Shown: one piece after another, positions 18,695-29,000 of the stretch | Numbering within the stretch: the first letter of the stretch is position 1 | Layout: the number at the start of each line of letters is the position of its first letter | Position numbers and translations under genes: made by a program | The notes under the pieces: generated by a model | Seen by the model: the letters and a program-made list of their open reading frames with translations, nothing else | Told to the model about the DNA's origin: nothing | The model's database searches: none | Assembly (NCBI GenBank): GCA_016700115.1 | Contig: CP064999.1 | Location: 5,017,501 to 5,081,500 of the forward strand | Direction of reading: 5' to 3' | Length of the DNA: 64,000 nucleotides | DNA from: Sphingobacteriales bacterium | Lineage (GTDB): Bacteria; Bacteroidota; Bacteroidia; Chitinophagales; UBA2359

Positions 18695-19312
18695 TTGAAC
18701 CACTTGAACGATAATTATTTAACCATCGAGGGATTGACTGTTTCGGAATACCGGGATAAAGGAAGTAAGTTTATAGCTTATGCCAAACCTGTATTTTCTA
18801 TGGAAGCTGTATCTGCATTTTTGGACGAGGTGAAGTCCGAACATCCAAAAGCTACCCATCATTGTTACGCATATCGTTTGGGAACTGACAAAGAACTCAA
18901 TTATCGGAGCAACGATGACGGCGAACCTTCGGGAACAGCTGGGAAGCCCATTTTGGGGCAAATTGACTCAAAGGGGTTGAGCAATGTGATGGTGATAGTG
19001 GTGCGTTATTTCGGCGGCACAAAATTGGGGGTTTCCGGTTTAATTGGGGCTTACAAAACGTCTGCCCGAATGGTGCTTACCGAATCTCTGATTGTTGAAA
19101 AAGAGGTTGAAATTACCTTTGAGATTCAATTTGCTTATCTGAATATGAACGAGGTAATGAGCTTGGTAAAGCGATATCCTTTAAAAATTTTATACCAATC
19201 GTTTGATAATCAATGTCAGATAAAGATTAGAATGGCTAAAGGGCAATCAGCCTCATTGTTAAAATACTTAGAGGAACTTGAGGAAATTGAAGTGCTTTGG
19301 AAAAACCCATAG
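18695..19312 (+). CDS. YigZ/IMPACT-family protein
   Basis: The protein (205 aa) has the conserved UPF0029/IMPACT domain: KGSKFIAYAKPV (~20-31), HPKATHHCYAYRLG (~50-63), SNDDGEPSGTAGKPIL (~72-87) and VVRYFGGTKLGVSGLIGAY (~100-118). Members associate with translation regulation; the exact role in bacteria is not settled. No ATG lies upstream in frame: a TAA at 18692-18694 directly precedes TTG 18695, and the conserved region starts only a few codons later. The start must therefore be TTG, at 18695 or 18704. It follows the SBP gene after 48 nt. Confidence 0.85.
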   Translation: MNHLNDNYLTIEGLTVSEYRDKGSKFIAYAKPVFSMEAVSAFLDEVKSEHPKATHHCYAYRLGTDKELNYRSNDDGEPSGTAGKPILGQIDSKGLSNVMVIVVRYFGGTKLGVSGLIGAYKTSARMVLTESLIVEKEVEITFEIQFAYLNMNEVMSLVKRYPLKILYQSFDNQCQIKIRMAKGQSASLLKYLEELEEIEVLWKNP

Positions 19313-19395
19313 AATTGAACATAATCAGCTTTATTTTCCGTTTCAAACCCGTTTTCAACTCAAAATTTGATGTATATGATATGTCTGATTATCAG

Positions 19396-21043
19396 TTATG
19401 ACACAAATAGCGGAGTAAATCTGAACTGTTTGCCATCAAATAAACCGAGATCACTAAGCTTCAAATAAGGAATTACCAACAACGCCATGAAAGACAAGGT
19501 CATATAAGGTGCATTAAGTTTTGAGCCAAGCTGTTTTACCAAACTATCAATCTCTGTGTATTGCCTTGCAACTTCGTAGCCATTTTCTGTGGTCATGATG
19601 CCTGCCAAAGGTAGCGGTAAAACCCGGCTAATGTTTTTCTCAACAGCCGATATTGAAAGCCCTCCTTTTGATTCTATAATCAGATTTACTGCCTTGCAAA
19701 TGTCTTCATCCGATACGCCAACGGCAATGATGTTGTGCGAGTCGTGGGCAACCGAGGAAGCGATTGCACCCCTTGTCAGCCCGAAATTTTTGATAAAAGC
19801 AATAGCAGGCGGCATGTTTTGGTAACGATTGACCACGACAAGTTTCAACACATCGGATTGGGGGTTTGACATGGCGTTTCCGTTTTCGTCGGTAAGGGTT
19901 TCGCAAGTCAGAGCGTTGGTGATGAGTTGCCCTTCCAATGCTTCGATGACTTTTATTTGGTTGGAAGCGGCTTTTATGGTAAAATCTTTGGGTTGCTTGG
20001 GCAATGCGGCGAACAAATTCGGGCTTTCGGCGGGCAGATAAGGCAGGTTTGTTTTACCATTTTTGGCCACGCGAATGCCATTAATATAGGTTTCCTCAAC
20101 ATTCAGTTCCGATAAATTATTGACGACAATAAAATCTGCCGGGTGTCCTTCCTGTAAAAGCCCCACCTCTAACCCATAATGCAAAACAGGGTTCACGCAA
20201 GCACATTGCAACACATCCATCAATTGATGCCCGTTTGCCAAAGCGCGCACAACCGCCTCGTTAATATGCCCGTGCACCAAATCGTTGGGATGTTTGTCGT
20301 CGCTGCAAAGCATTACCATATTTGTATGCGTAGAAAAAAGGGAGTTGGAGGGCATCAAAGTTTTTGGCAGCCGAGCCTTCGCGAATAATAATTTTCATGC
20401 CAAAGGCGAGCTTATCCAATGCCTCGGCGAGGGTAAAACACTCGTGGTCGGTGCTGATACCGACAGCAATATACCGTTTCGCCTCTTCGCCCACAAGTCC
20501 TGGGGCATGTCCGTCAACAGGCTTTCGGTGTTTTTGGGCAATGCTTATTTTCTCCATCACCTCTTTGTCGGCAAAAAGTACGCCGGGGAAATTCATCATT
20601 TCCGACAGGTATTTTATCTGAGGGAAACGGGTAAAAAGTTCGTCTGTTTGTTGTGGCGTGATGGTTGCGCCTGCCGTTTCAAAGCTCGTAGCCGGCACAC
20701 AAGAGGGCACGCCGAAATAACATTTAAAAGGCGTTTTGGCGGCGTTTTCAATCATGTATTCCACTCCCGAAACCCCCAAAACATTGGCAATTTCGTGAGG
20801 GTCGCTCACCGTAGCCACCGTTCCATGCACCACAGCCAACCGTGCAAACTCGCAGGGAGTTAGCATCGAGCTTTCAATATGCACATGCGCATCAATAAAT
20901 CCGGGCAAAATATAGCCCGAACAAGGTTCATCGGTGGGGGAAATGCGGGTAATGATTCCATTTTCAATCTCCAATATGGCAGGATAAATCCGCCGGTTCA
21001 AAACATCTACGATGTTGCCTTTGATACTATTTAGTATTTCCAT
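19396..21043 (-). pseudogene. ade: Adenine deaminase, interrupted by one frameshift
   Basis: Two frames together make a full adenine deaminase, an amidohydrolase that converts adenine to hypoxanthine. The first (21043 down to ~20345) has FIDAHVHIESSML with the metal-binding HxH, TVATVSDPHEIANVLG, VDGHAPGL and the end REGSAAKNFDAL. The second (to 19396) resumes with SLFSTHTNMVMLCSDDKHPNDL and runs to the Leu-rich C-terminus with VAHDSHNIIAVG. The switch lies at 20334-20350 and is repaired by removing one A from the six-A run at 20334-20339 (T on the coding strand). Start ATG 21043 (MEILNSIKGN) is preferred over the 21097 extension. Either a fresh pseudogene or a homopolymer error. Confidence 0.88.
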
Positions 21044-21109
21044 AAGTTTTATCAGTTTAAAAAGATAAAGCAAAACGATTGCAGCACTATCCATCAATAT
21101 AAAAACAGG

Positions 21110-23038
21110 TTATCTAATCAATTGCTGCCAAATTGCTTTAGCCTGCTCGTTGTTCGGGTTTTTGGCAAGCACTTGTGCGATGAGTTGCTTGGCTTCGGGC
21201 AATTTGCGTTGCAATATTTTCAAACCCGCCAAGTTTAACAAAGCCTGCTCATAGTCGGGATTAAGGCTTAGAGCTTTGAGATAATAGTTTTCTGCCTGCA
21301 ACAAATTTCCATAATTTACCTCAATAAATCCCATATTCGTAAGGGCTGAGATATGCTGGCCATCTTCCTTTAGCAGTTTCAAAAAAACAATTTTAGCCTC
21401 ATCAAACCGGTTCAGTTTTAGTAAACTTACACCGAGTTTAACATTAAAATCGGGTTGAAGCGGCAACAGAATCACGGCTTTTTCAAAAAAAGACAAGGCT
21501 TGTTCTGTTTGTTCCAGTTGAAGATATGCCTCCCCCACACGATAAGCAGTCCAGGCATCGGTTAGTTCTTGTGGTTTGGTTAGTTTTACTAACTGTATGA
21601 TTTCGTCAAACCTGCTTTTAAGATAAAGAGCATGTATTTGAACTTCAAGTTTTTTGGCTTGCTTTGCATCGGAACTTTGCAAGTAAAATATTGCTGAATC
21701 GAGCAAAGCCGGTGTTTGAGTATAACTTTCAAAATAATGCAGATACCCTTTTGCACGGGTCAACGCATCGGGATTGCCCCCTGTTGCTGCCACCAATCCG
21801 ATAAAGTTTTCAATTTGGTTGATGCTTTCAGGATCAAGAGGTTTTCTGATAAAGTGGTCGTGAATGGTTACATGCGGAATATCAATGCTGCCCGAAATGC
21901 GCATGTGGCAACCCGAACAATCGTTTTGATTGGTCTCCATCCGTCGCTGTTCGGGAAGGGTGCAAACCGTTTGGTGTTGCAGTTCCCGATGACAGTTGAT
22001 GCAGGCATTATTAAAAGCACTTCGCGGTGTTTCCTTCACACTGACATGTGGGTTATGACAACTCAAACAGGTCATTTCGCTTTTTTGGTAACACTCGCTT
22101 TTGGTCAACCGATGCGCCTGCGATGCCATGATAAATTTGGTTTGTGCCCCGTCATACTCCGGCAAGAAAATATCCATTATATCAGTTAAGGGCATCCCGG
22201 GTTTAAAATCCTCGAAAGTTTTGCCGGCTTTCAACACACTCACCCCCTGTAAATGACAACGTTGACAAACATTCATCTGTAATTCGCGGGTCGGCAAGTT
22301 GCGGGGATTAACAATCGAAAAATCGGTATGCAAAGAAGTATCTACCAAGATACCTGCCATCTTTTGTTTCACATGCACCTCTCCCGGCCCATGACATCGT
22401 TCGCACCCAATGCCCAAAGGAACTTGGTTAAACTTGTTTTCCGATTGACTCACAAATTCGGGCAAACTATTGTGGCAGGTCATACATTCCAACCCGATGA
22501 TACGGTTAAATCGCGAACTAAACCCGCCTTCAAATCCGGGAGCCAAATCCCAAATTCCTTTTTGCGTATAAAAAGTAACGGGGGCCTGAAACAAATAACC
22601 ATTGTCGTCATAAATATGCGAGTTGGTATGTTGTCCCGACCCAATGATGTATTTAATGTATTGCGCACGTTGAAAAACCGTATCCCTTCCCGAAAGCCGA
22701 AACTCGCGAATAAACAATGAATCGTTTTTCCAAAAGGGATGGTAATAGAAATTGTTGATGCTGTCATACACCGCAACGTGTTGACCAAAAGTTGCGGCGC
22801 TTTTTTGAGGAGTTGCATGGTAAAAAGATTCCCCCATGCCTGTTCGCATAAACGATTCGTAGATATTGGAATGACAGCCCCTGCAGGTTTCCGATCCGAC
22901 ATATTCTACCGTATCGTTCAAATTTAGATAGGCCGATGCTTCGACCGGCTTTTTATCCGAGCCTGTATTCCGGCAATAGGAAAACATCCAAACCACAACG
23001 GCTAATGCAAAAAGGAGATACAGTAAGTATTTTTTCAT
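21110..23038 (-). CDS. Seven-heme c-type cytochrome with C-terminal TPR repeats
   Basis: The protein (642 aa) has an N-terminal membrane helix or signal anchor (YLLYLLFALAVVVWMFSYC; the Cys could be a lipobox). Seven CxxCH heme sites follow: CRGCH, CMTCH, CERCH, CQRCH, CLSCH, CINCH and CSGCH, spread over residues ~50-380. From ~460 to the end there are TPR units (AYRVGEAYLQLEQTEQALSFFEKA, ISALTNMGFIEVNYGN, EQALLNLAGLKILQRK). Such proteins belong to the c554/NapC-like multiheme group of the periplasm and probably carry electrons; the donor and acceptor are not evident. It lies 66 nt upstream of ade on the same strand. Confidence 0.85.
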   Translation of the reverse strand: MKKYLLYLLFALAVVVWMFSYCRNTGSDKKPVEASAYLNLNDTVEYVGSETCRGCHSNIYESFMRTGMGESFYHATPQKSAATFGQHVAVYDSINNFYYHPFWKNDSLFIREFRLSGRDTVFQRAQYIKYIIGSGQHTNSHIYDDNGYLFQAPVTFYTQKGIWDLAPGFEGGFSSRFNRIIGLECMTCHNSLPEFVSQSENKFNQVPLGIGCERCHGPGEVHVKQKMAGILVDTSLHTDFSIVNPRNLPTRELQMNVCQRCHLQGVSVLKAGKTFEDFKPGMPLTDIMDIFLPEYDGAQTKFIMASQAHRLTKSECYQKSEMTCLSCHNPHVSVKETPRSAFNNACINCHRELQHQTVCTLPEQRRMETNQNDCSGCHMRISGSIDIPHVTIHDHFIRKPLDPESINQIENFIGLVAATGGNPDALTRAKGYLHYFESYTQTPALLDSAIFYLQSSDAKQAKKLEVQIHALYLKSRFDEIIQLVKLTKPQELTDAWTAYRVGEAYLQLEQTEQALSFFEKAVILLPLQPDFNVKLGVSLLKLNRFDEAKIVFLKLLKEDGQHISALTNMGFIEVNYGNLLQAENYYLKALSLNPDYEQALLNLAGLKILQRKLPEAKQLIAQVLAKNPNNEQAKAIWQQLIR

Positions 23039-23101
23039 AGCTCTTTGCCGGAAATGTTGAGCGCCACTTAGTCAATCAGACACTAAATTAATCATTGAAA
23101 C

Positions 23102-23407
23102 TCAACCCCCAAACTTATCCCGCCATTCCAACATCCCTCCGAGCAAATTACGAGGTTTGGTAAATCCTTGAGCAATCATAATTTCTTTTGCTGTATGACT
23201 TCTTTTTCCGGAACGACAATATAGAATGATTTCATCTTCCTTGTGTTCTTCAAATTCATCAAGATGGTCGGCAAATTTGCCTAAAGGTATCAGTTGCCCA
23301 CCAATATTAAAGTCTGCAAATTCATGAGGTTCACGGACATCAATGATAATTATTTTTTCACCGCTATCAAGTCTGTGTTTCAATTCTGTTACTGTTATAT
23401 CTTGCAT
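23102..23407 (-). CDS. Single-domain rhodanese-like protein
   Basis: The protein (101 aa) is a minimal rhodanese domain. IIIDVREPHEFADFNIGG (~19-36) is the structural box, and ILYCRSGKRSHTA (~60-72) is the active loop, with the catalytic Cys as persulfide carrier. No signal peptide is present, so it is cytoplasmic. Its sulfur acceptor is unknown. It lies 63 nt upstream of the cytochrome gene, and the T9SS plug gene ends 61 nt before it, all on the minus strand. Confidence 0.88.
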   Translation of the reverse strand: MQDITVTELKHRLDSGEKIIIIDVREPHEFADFNIGGQLIPLGKFADHLDEFEEHKEDEIILYCRSGKRSHTAKEIMIAQGFTKPRNLLGGMLEWRDKFGG

Positions 23408-23467
23408 ACCATTGGTTTATGGTTGATGTTAATTAATTGGAATTTTGTTTTTGTCGAGGTCTAACAT

Positions 23468-24817
23468 CTAACGTCTGCTATTTGTTGTAGAAAATGCAAC
23501 TAACCGGTCGTATCTGTTATTAAAAGAGCGAAAATAGACGAGTATTGCATAATCATTTTCGGTGGTAATGTCATTACCTTCAATAAAAGAAGTATCCAAA
23601 GCTCCTCCCCCATCGTATTTCACCACATACTGATAATCGTAAAGTCCTTGTTTTAAATACAAAACCCCTTCATAGGACTTGGTGGAAAGGTTATAGCGCA
23701 TTTGATTTACCGGAGAAACAGTCCAATCGGTTAAACCACCAAAAATATAAATATTTCCGTTAGAAACCGGAGTTTCCATCGGAAGGTTAAAATGCACATA
23801 AGTATAATCGGCATCGAGAAAGGTGAACCCCCAATCAGCTACTCCAATTTGAAATTTTCCATTCATATCGGCTAAATTCAGTCTCATACGCCACCGCCCT
23901 TGCGCTTGCTCATTGCTACGAATCAGGTCGGGTGAAAGATATACATGGCTTATGTTTTTTTTCTTGGTAATGTTTTGCACCCGTTCGGTTTGAATTCTCA
24001 ATGTACGGGTATCAAAAAATCTGAATTCACTACCCGAAGGAAACAAGGTTTGATCTATATAGTCATACACCAATTCGTTGTTGCGCAAAAACAAAGGTTT
24101 TAGCCCGGTAATGGCATTGTCCCAACGTCCGTTTTGTAAAATATTTACATAAACTTCCTCTATCGGGTTGTTAATCTGAAATCCTGAATACCCGATGTTA
24201 AAACTAAGCCGGTGATGGGTGTTAAAATATTGAGGGATAGCGCTTGTCAGTAAATTAGGTTGAACGGTCAACAGGTTTTCTATCACCATAAACCTGCGCG
24301 TTAAAACCAGATTTTCCGGATCGTCGTTTGCATATACTTTGAGCAAATAGTTTCCAGATTTGGTGATTTGCATACTACTGTTAGGAACAGACAACCGGTA
24401 TTGAACGTAAGATTGTGAAGTATTGAAAGAGTTCCTGTAATATGTTATGTCATCGCGGGTAAATCCGTTGATAAAATCAAAGGGGTCAAGTGCGCTTTTT
24501 TGCCAATCCCAAGTACAATGAGTTAAGGTGTAGCTATAGTTCTGAATGTCTTCATCTAAGGCATCAAATATCAACTCTATTTGTTCTTTTCCGTATAATG
24601 CAATTACAGGCATAGCCAAAAAACGGTTTTTAGGAGAAAAAATAACCGTTTTTATATTTGCCTGATAAACAGCATCTGCAAACTCCAACCTATCAGGAAC
24701 ATAATATTCTTCTGCCCAAACCGGTTCAGCCTTTTCTGTGTCGGGCTGAGCTGCTATTGGCAACCAAAACATCCAACTGAATAGACAAAAACTTCTTAGA
24801 AAAAAAAACAATCGCAT
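23468..24817 (-). CDS. Type IX secretion plug protein (DUF5103)
   Basis: The protein (449 aa) starts with a signal peptide (FFFLRSFCLFSWMFWLPIAAQ). The body matches the DUF5103 family: the KTVIFSPKNRFLAMPVI opening, a GKEQIELIFDALDED segment, YTLTHCTWDWQKSALDPFDFINGF (split across ~95-120), and YFNTHHRLSFNIGYSG. In Flavobacterium the related Plug protein closes the periplasmic side of the SprA translocon. It lies near the PorP/SprF and C25 genes, which fits a role in T9SS. The exact function in this genome is inferred from the family. Confidence 0.8.
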   Translation of the reverse strand: MRLFFFLRSFCLFSWMFWLPIAAQPDTEKAEPVWAEEYYVPDRLEFADAVYQANIKTVIFSPKNRFLAMPVIALYGKEQIELIFDALDEDIQNYSYTLTHCTWDWQKSALDPFDFINGFTRDDITYYRNSFNTSQSYVQYRLSVPNSSMQITKSGNYLLKVYANDDPENLVLTRRFMVIENLLTVQPNLLTSAIPQYFNTHHRLSFNIGYSGFQINNPIEEVYVNILQNGRWDNAITGLKPLFLRNNELVYDYIDQTLFPSGSEFRFFDTRTLRIQTERVQNITKKKNISHVYLSPDLIRSNEQAQGRWRMRLNLADMNGKFQIGVADWGFTFLDADYTYVHFNLPMETPVSNGNIYIFGGLTDWTVSPVNQMRYNLSTKSYEGVLYLKQGLYDYQYVVKYDGGGALDTSFIEGNDITTENDYAILVYFRSFNNRYDRLVAFSTTNSRR

Positions 24818-25011
24818 GAATCGGGACTATCGTATGAAAAGAATACAAGTGGATATTTTCCCATAAGCATAATACTATATGGTATGAGTAAGGAGGTAAA
24901 ATAACAACTATTGTGTACTTAGGGCATTTATCCTGCACAATAAATGGAAATAAAAGGAATTTACCAAAGAACAGGGAATTACAATTTCAAATTAACCACG
25001 CTAACTGATTA

Positions 25012-25049
25012 AAAAACCCGCAAACCGAAAAACAGATTGCGGGTTTATT
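25012..25049 (-). terminator. Rho-independent terminator downstream of the PorP/SprF gene
   Basis: AAACCCGCAA and TTGCGGGTTT form the stem around a ~13-nt loop. An A-run lies on the left flank, which is a T-run on the minus strand. The stem ends 22 nt after the PorP/SprF stop. Confidence 0.8.
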
Positions 25050-25070
25050 AGTTTAAGAAACTAAACTCAA

Positions 25071-25988
25071 TTATTTAATTACTTTTGGAACATTAAAGTT
25101 GTATCCTATCGTAATCTCGTGTGAGCCATTTGAAACCTGATTGAGGTTGGATGTAGTAATATCGTAAGCATAGGTAAAATTAAAACCTTGTTTCAGATCT
25201 ATACCCAATAAAACACTGACCGCATCTTCAGTTCTGTAAGCCAATCCAAGCCAATACTGTTTGTCATAAATAGCTCTCAAATTTAGTTCGGCTTGTGGTC
25301 TTGTACCTTTTACCATTTTCAGGATTGCTCCGGGTGAAAGTCCAAATTTTTCGCTAACTGCAAAATTGTAACCACCGGTAACATAAAAGTGTCTTGCGTT
25401 TTTGATGTTTTCAACTGCTCCTTCAAAAGTAAATTTACTGGCAAACAATTGATTTAAAGACAATCCGACCCAATATTTAGGGTTGCTCAGGTAAATGCCT
25501 AAATGAGCATCTCCGCCCAATTTGCTTTGATTGCCGGTGCCAATTTGTGGGTCGCCTGCATCATGTAAAATCAGTTCATCAAACCGAAGGCTATATTGTG
25601 TCAATGCTCCGGCAATTCCGAAACCTAAAAAAGTTTCATTTTCAAACTCCAAATTCAATGGCAACTGATAGGCATAAGCCAATTGTAGTCCGTTGCGTCT
25701 GGTAGGTCCTGTAGCGTCGCCATAAAGTAATAGCCCCAGCCCAACCGACCGTTTTTCGCTTAGATTTCCATGAATACTTAAAAGTCCTGTCGTGGGAGCG
25801 CCTTCAATTCCTGCCCACTGTTTTCGAAAGCCAAATTTGCTGATAAATTTATCCTGACTACCTGCAACTGCCGGATTAAAAGCAAAATCGTTCACCATGT
25901 ATTGGGTAAGTTGATGAATTTGCTGAGCTTGTGTGGATGCACTGAACAAGCAAAATACCACTATGAGGAGTATGCTGATTTTTTTCAT
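25071..25988 (-). CDS. PorP/SprF family type IX secretion outer-membrane protein
   Basis: The protein (305 aa) begins with a signal peptide (ISILLIVVFCLFSASTQAQ) and then QQIHQLTQYMVNDFAFNPAVAGS, the classic PorP/SprF opening. The rest is a beta-barrel pattern of alternating strands (FRKQWAGIEGAPTTGLLSIHG, GLGLLLYGDATGPTRR, YWLGLAYRTEDAVSVLLGIDL). PorP/SprF proteins act in secretion or anchoring of type-B cargo and often sit beside it. Here it is directly downstream of the 1792-residue C25 peptidase with a type-B sorting domain, 102 nt apart, so the two are a likely pair. Confidence 0.9.
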   Translation of the reverse strand: MKKISILLIVVFCLFSASTQAQQIHQLTQYMVNDFAFNPAVAGSQDKFISKFGFRKQWAGIEGAPTTGLLSIHGNLSEKRSVGLGLLLYGDATGPTRRNGLQLAYAYQLPLNLEFENETFLGFGIAGALTQYSLRFDELILHDAGDPQIGTGNQSKLGGDAHLGIYLSNPKYWVGLSLNQLFASKFTFEGAVENIKNARHFYVTGGYNFAVSEKFGLSPGAILKMVKGTRPQAELNLRAIYDKQYWLGLAYRTEDAVSVLLGIDLKQGFNFTYAYDITTSNLNQVSNGSHEITIGYNFNVPKVIK

Positions 25989-26090
25989 TGTTGATAAATT
26001 GAATTGTTTTAAAAACTAAAAAAGAATTGCGTTGTGAAATGGGCGGATACAGAAGTAAAAGACCTCTGTACCCGCACATTTTGTTAAAGG

Positions 26091-29000
26091 TTAAAGTAAC
26101 AAGGTGATATGACCGCTCAAAGGTTCTGTTCCATCGTTCAGGTCTATGACATAGTAATAAGTTCCACTTGGCAATTCGGTACCATCATTGTTTGTACCAT
26201 TCCAACCATTGCCATTGTCGTATGCACTGTTGCTATAGACTTCCTGTCCCCATCTGTTAAAAATGGTAACAATAATATTCGGATTGGATTGTGCCTGTGG
26301 GATCATCCAGGTATCGTTAAATCCGTCATTGTTAGGAGTAATCGCATTTGAAAGTTCACAAACTTCGTTGATACTGATTAAAACAGAATCGGCAGCACTG
26401 CAACCTGCAGTATTCGTAGCAATTAAAGTATAAACTGTTTCGAAGTTAGGATTAACATTCACGGTCAGATTGCTGCTGATAGGCGCTTCCCCGGCAAACC
26501 ATTGTACTGAATTAGCACTGCTTTGACCTTCGAGCAATACATCGTCTCCCGGGCAAACGGTAGTTGGGAGGGTTATCACTTCAACACTTGGCGAGTTATA
26601 AACAGAAAGATAATTTGTCAAAACAGATTCGTCTGTTGCTGTTCCACATTCGGCAGTAGCCACCAATGAAACCGTATATGTACCCGGCTCTAAAGTAACA
26701 ATAGGTTCAATTTCGGCAGTCGTTGAAGTCTCTCCGGTTTCGGTGTTGGTAAAAGTCCAAAGATAGGATGAAGCATTTGAGGATTCATTGACCAATCTGA
26801 TGGTACTGCCAACACATACAGATGGAGTATCTAAAACACTGAAGCCGGCTTCAGGAATTGCTCCTTCAGAATAAGAAATGGTAATTTCGGAACTTGCCTG
26901 ACAATCATTCAGTGTAACGGTTACGGAATATGTTCCGACTTCGTCCACCATAATTGTAGAGCCAAATGCACCATTTGACCATTCATAAGAAGTAAAGCCC
27001 CCGCTTGCATTGAGGATGGCTGTCTCTCCATCACATATTTCCAAAGTACTTGCCTCAATTACAGGTGCCTGGATTTCTGTAACATTAATATTCAAAGAAG
27101 CATTGGCCTCACAACCTTCAGCGTTTGAAACGGTAACAGAATACAAGCCGCTTCCAGTTGCACTAATAGTTGGCGTAGTAGCTCCTGTTGACCACATATA
27201 ACTACTATATCCGGTTCCTGCCGAAAGGGTTATTGGAATATCACTGCAAAAATCGGTTTGTGAGCTATTGTTTGCCAAAATGGTTGGAGTTGTGATGCTA
27301 ATGGGTGTGATGACAATGCTGGCAGTATAATTACAACCGAAATCATCGGTAGCAGTTACACTGTAAGTTCCTGAAGAAGCAATAGTAACCGACTGACCAA
27401 AGCCCAAACCGCCCCATTGATATTCGGCGAAACCATTCGAAGCTGTTAAACTTAATATCTCTCCATTGCAAATAGTTGTGTTGCCCGTTCCGGTTGTAAT
27501 GTCCAAAGATTGTGTTGGTGCCGGTGTAACCGTAAATTGAGCTGTACCAATACATCCATCGGCATTTGTAACTGTAACAGTATAAGTCGTTTCAACAGTA
27601 GGTGTTACACTAATCGCTGCATTCGTGGCACCGGTTGACCATAGATAAGTGGCAAAACCGGTATTTGCCGATATGGTAGTACCTGTACCCGGGCAAATAA
27701 TTGCATCTCCGGTAATGGTTGGAGAAGGTGCAGCTACTACGTTAAAAGTATAAATCTGTGAGCTGTAATCACATCCTCCAATTGTTGTAATATATTCTAA
27801 GGTATATGAACCTACACCTGATTCAGATGGGTCAAAGGTTGCTGGTGCGGGAGAACCGTTCAGTAAAAATGAACCTCCCGTTGGAATACCGTTAAACGTG
27901 GTAGAAGATCCATTTACACAATAAGAACTAAGCACATTTTCCACAGTCAGAGTTAATGGAGGGCAGTTTTGAGCGGTACAAGCAACCGGTGAAGAGGGTA
28001 AACTGTTACCACAAATCCCTGTTCCCAATGCAGTTACCTGAATTGAAATAGACTCGCCAAAAGCTAATCCCGATTGAGTGTAAGTAGTTCCGGCAATCGT
28101 TGAAGGTATTCCATTGATTACGACCTGATAACCGGTAGAGCCTGCAACAGGAGGCCAAACAAAACTGACGCTTTCAGTTGTGGATGCCCCACAGGTTACT
28201 ATTGGTTGAGCTAATGGAGATTCAACAGTTACGGTAAATGTTTCCTGAGAAGAGACACAACCATTTGCGGTAGCTGTTAATGTAATAACTTTTGTGCCGG
28301 CGGTTGACCAACTGACTTCATAAGTTTGGTTACCTAAAGAAACTATATTCCCATCAGAAAATCCCCAGGAATAAGTAGCACCGGTCATTACATTATTAGC
28401 TGATATAGTTACCTGTCCATCTGTTAAACAGATATTACTTGCAGAAACTGTAAATGCAGAACTTGGTACAGCATTCACCGTAACGGTTTGTGCAGCATTT
28501 AACAAACAACCTGTGGGCGTATCTGTATATTCATACTGAACTACATGAGCACCGGGACCAAGTAAAGTAGGGTTAAAGGAGGTGGCCGGTGTTCCATTGA
28601 TAGTAAACGTTCCCCCTGTTGGATTTGCTGATAGTGCAATGGCACCTGCATCCCCGCAATAAACACTGCTAAGACCGGTTATAGTAGGCAATGGCAATCC
28701 AACGCAAGAGGTAGATTGAATTTGAATGGGAACTGTCCCCTGATTGTTAAAACTACAATCTTCTATAATTTCACCGGTCGGATTTAATGTAATTATTAAA
28801 CTGCCAACACCTGAAATAGCTCCGTTTAAAACGGCAGGAATCGTAAAAGTTTGGCTGGTCAAGGGAGCCGGAACAATTGCCTGTCCGACAGGAACAGTTC
28901 CTCCCCCCGGCAATTGTTGTTGTACCGTAATCTGAAGATTACCGGAATATCCCTGTCCTACATTTGAAACAGTTACCTGAACATTTACAGCAGGATTAAC

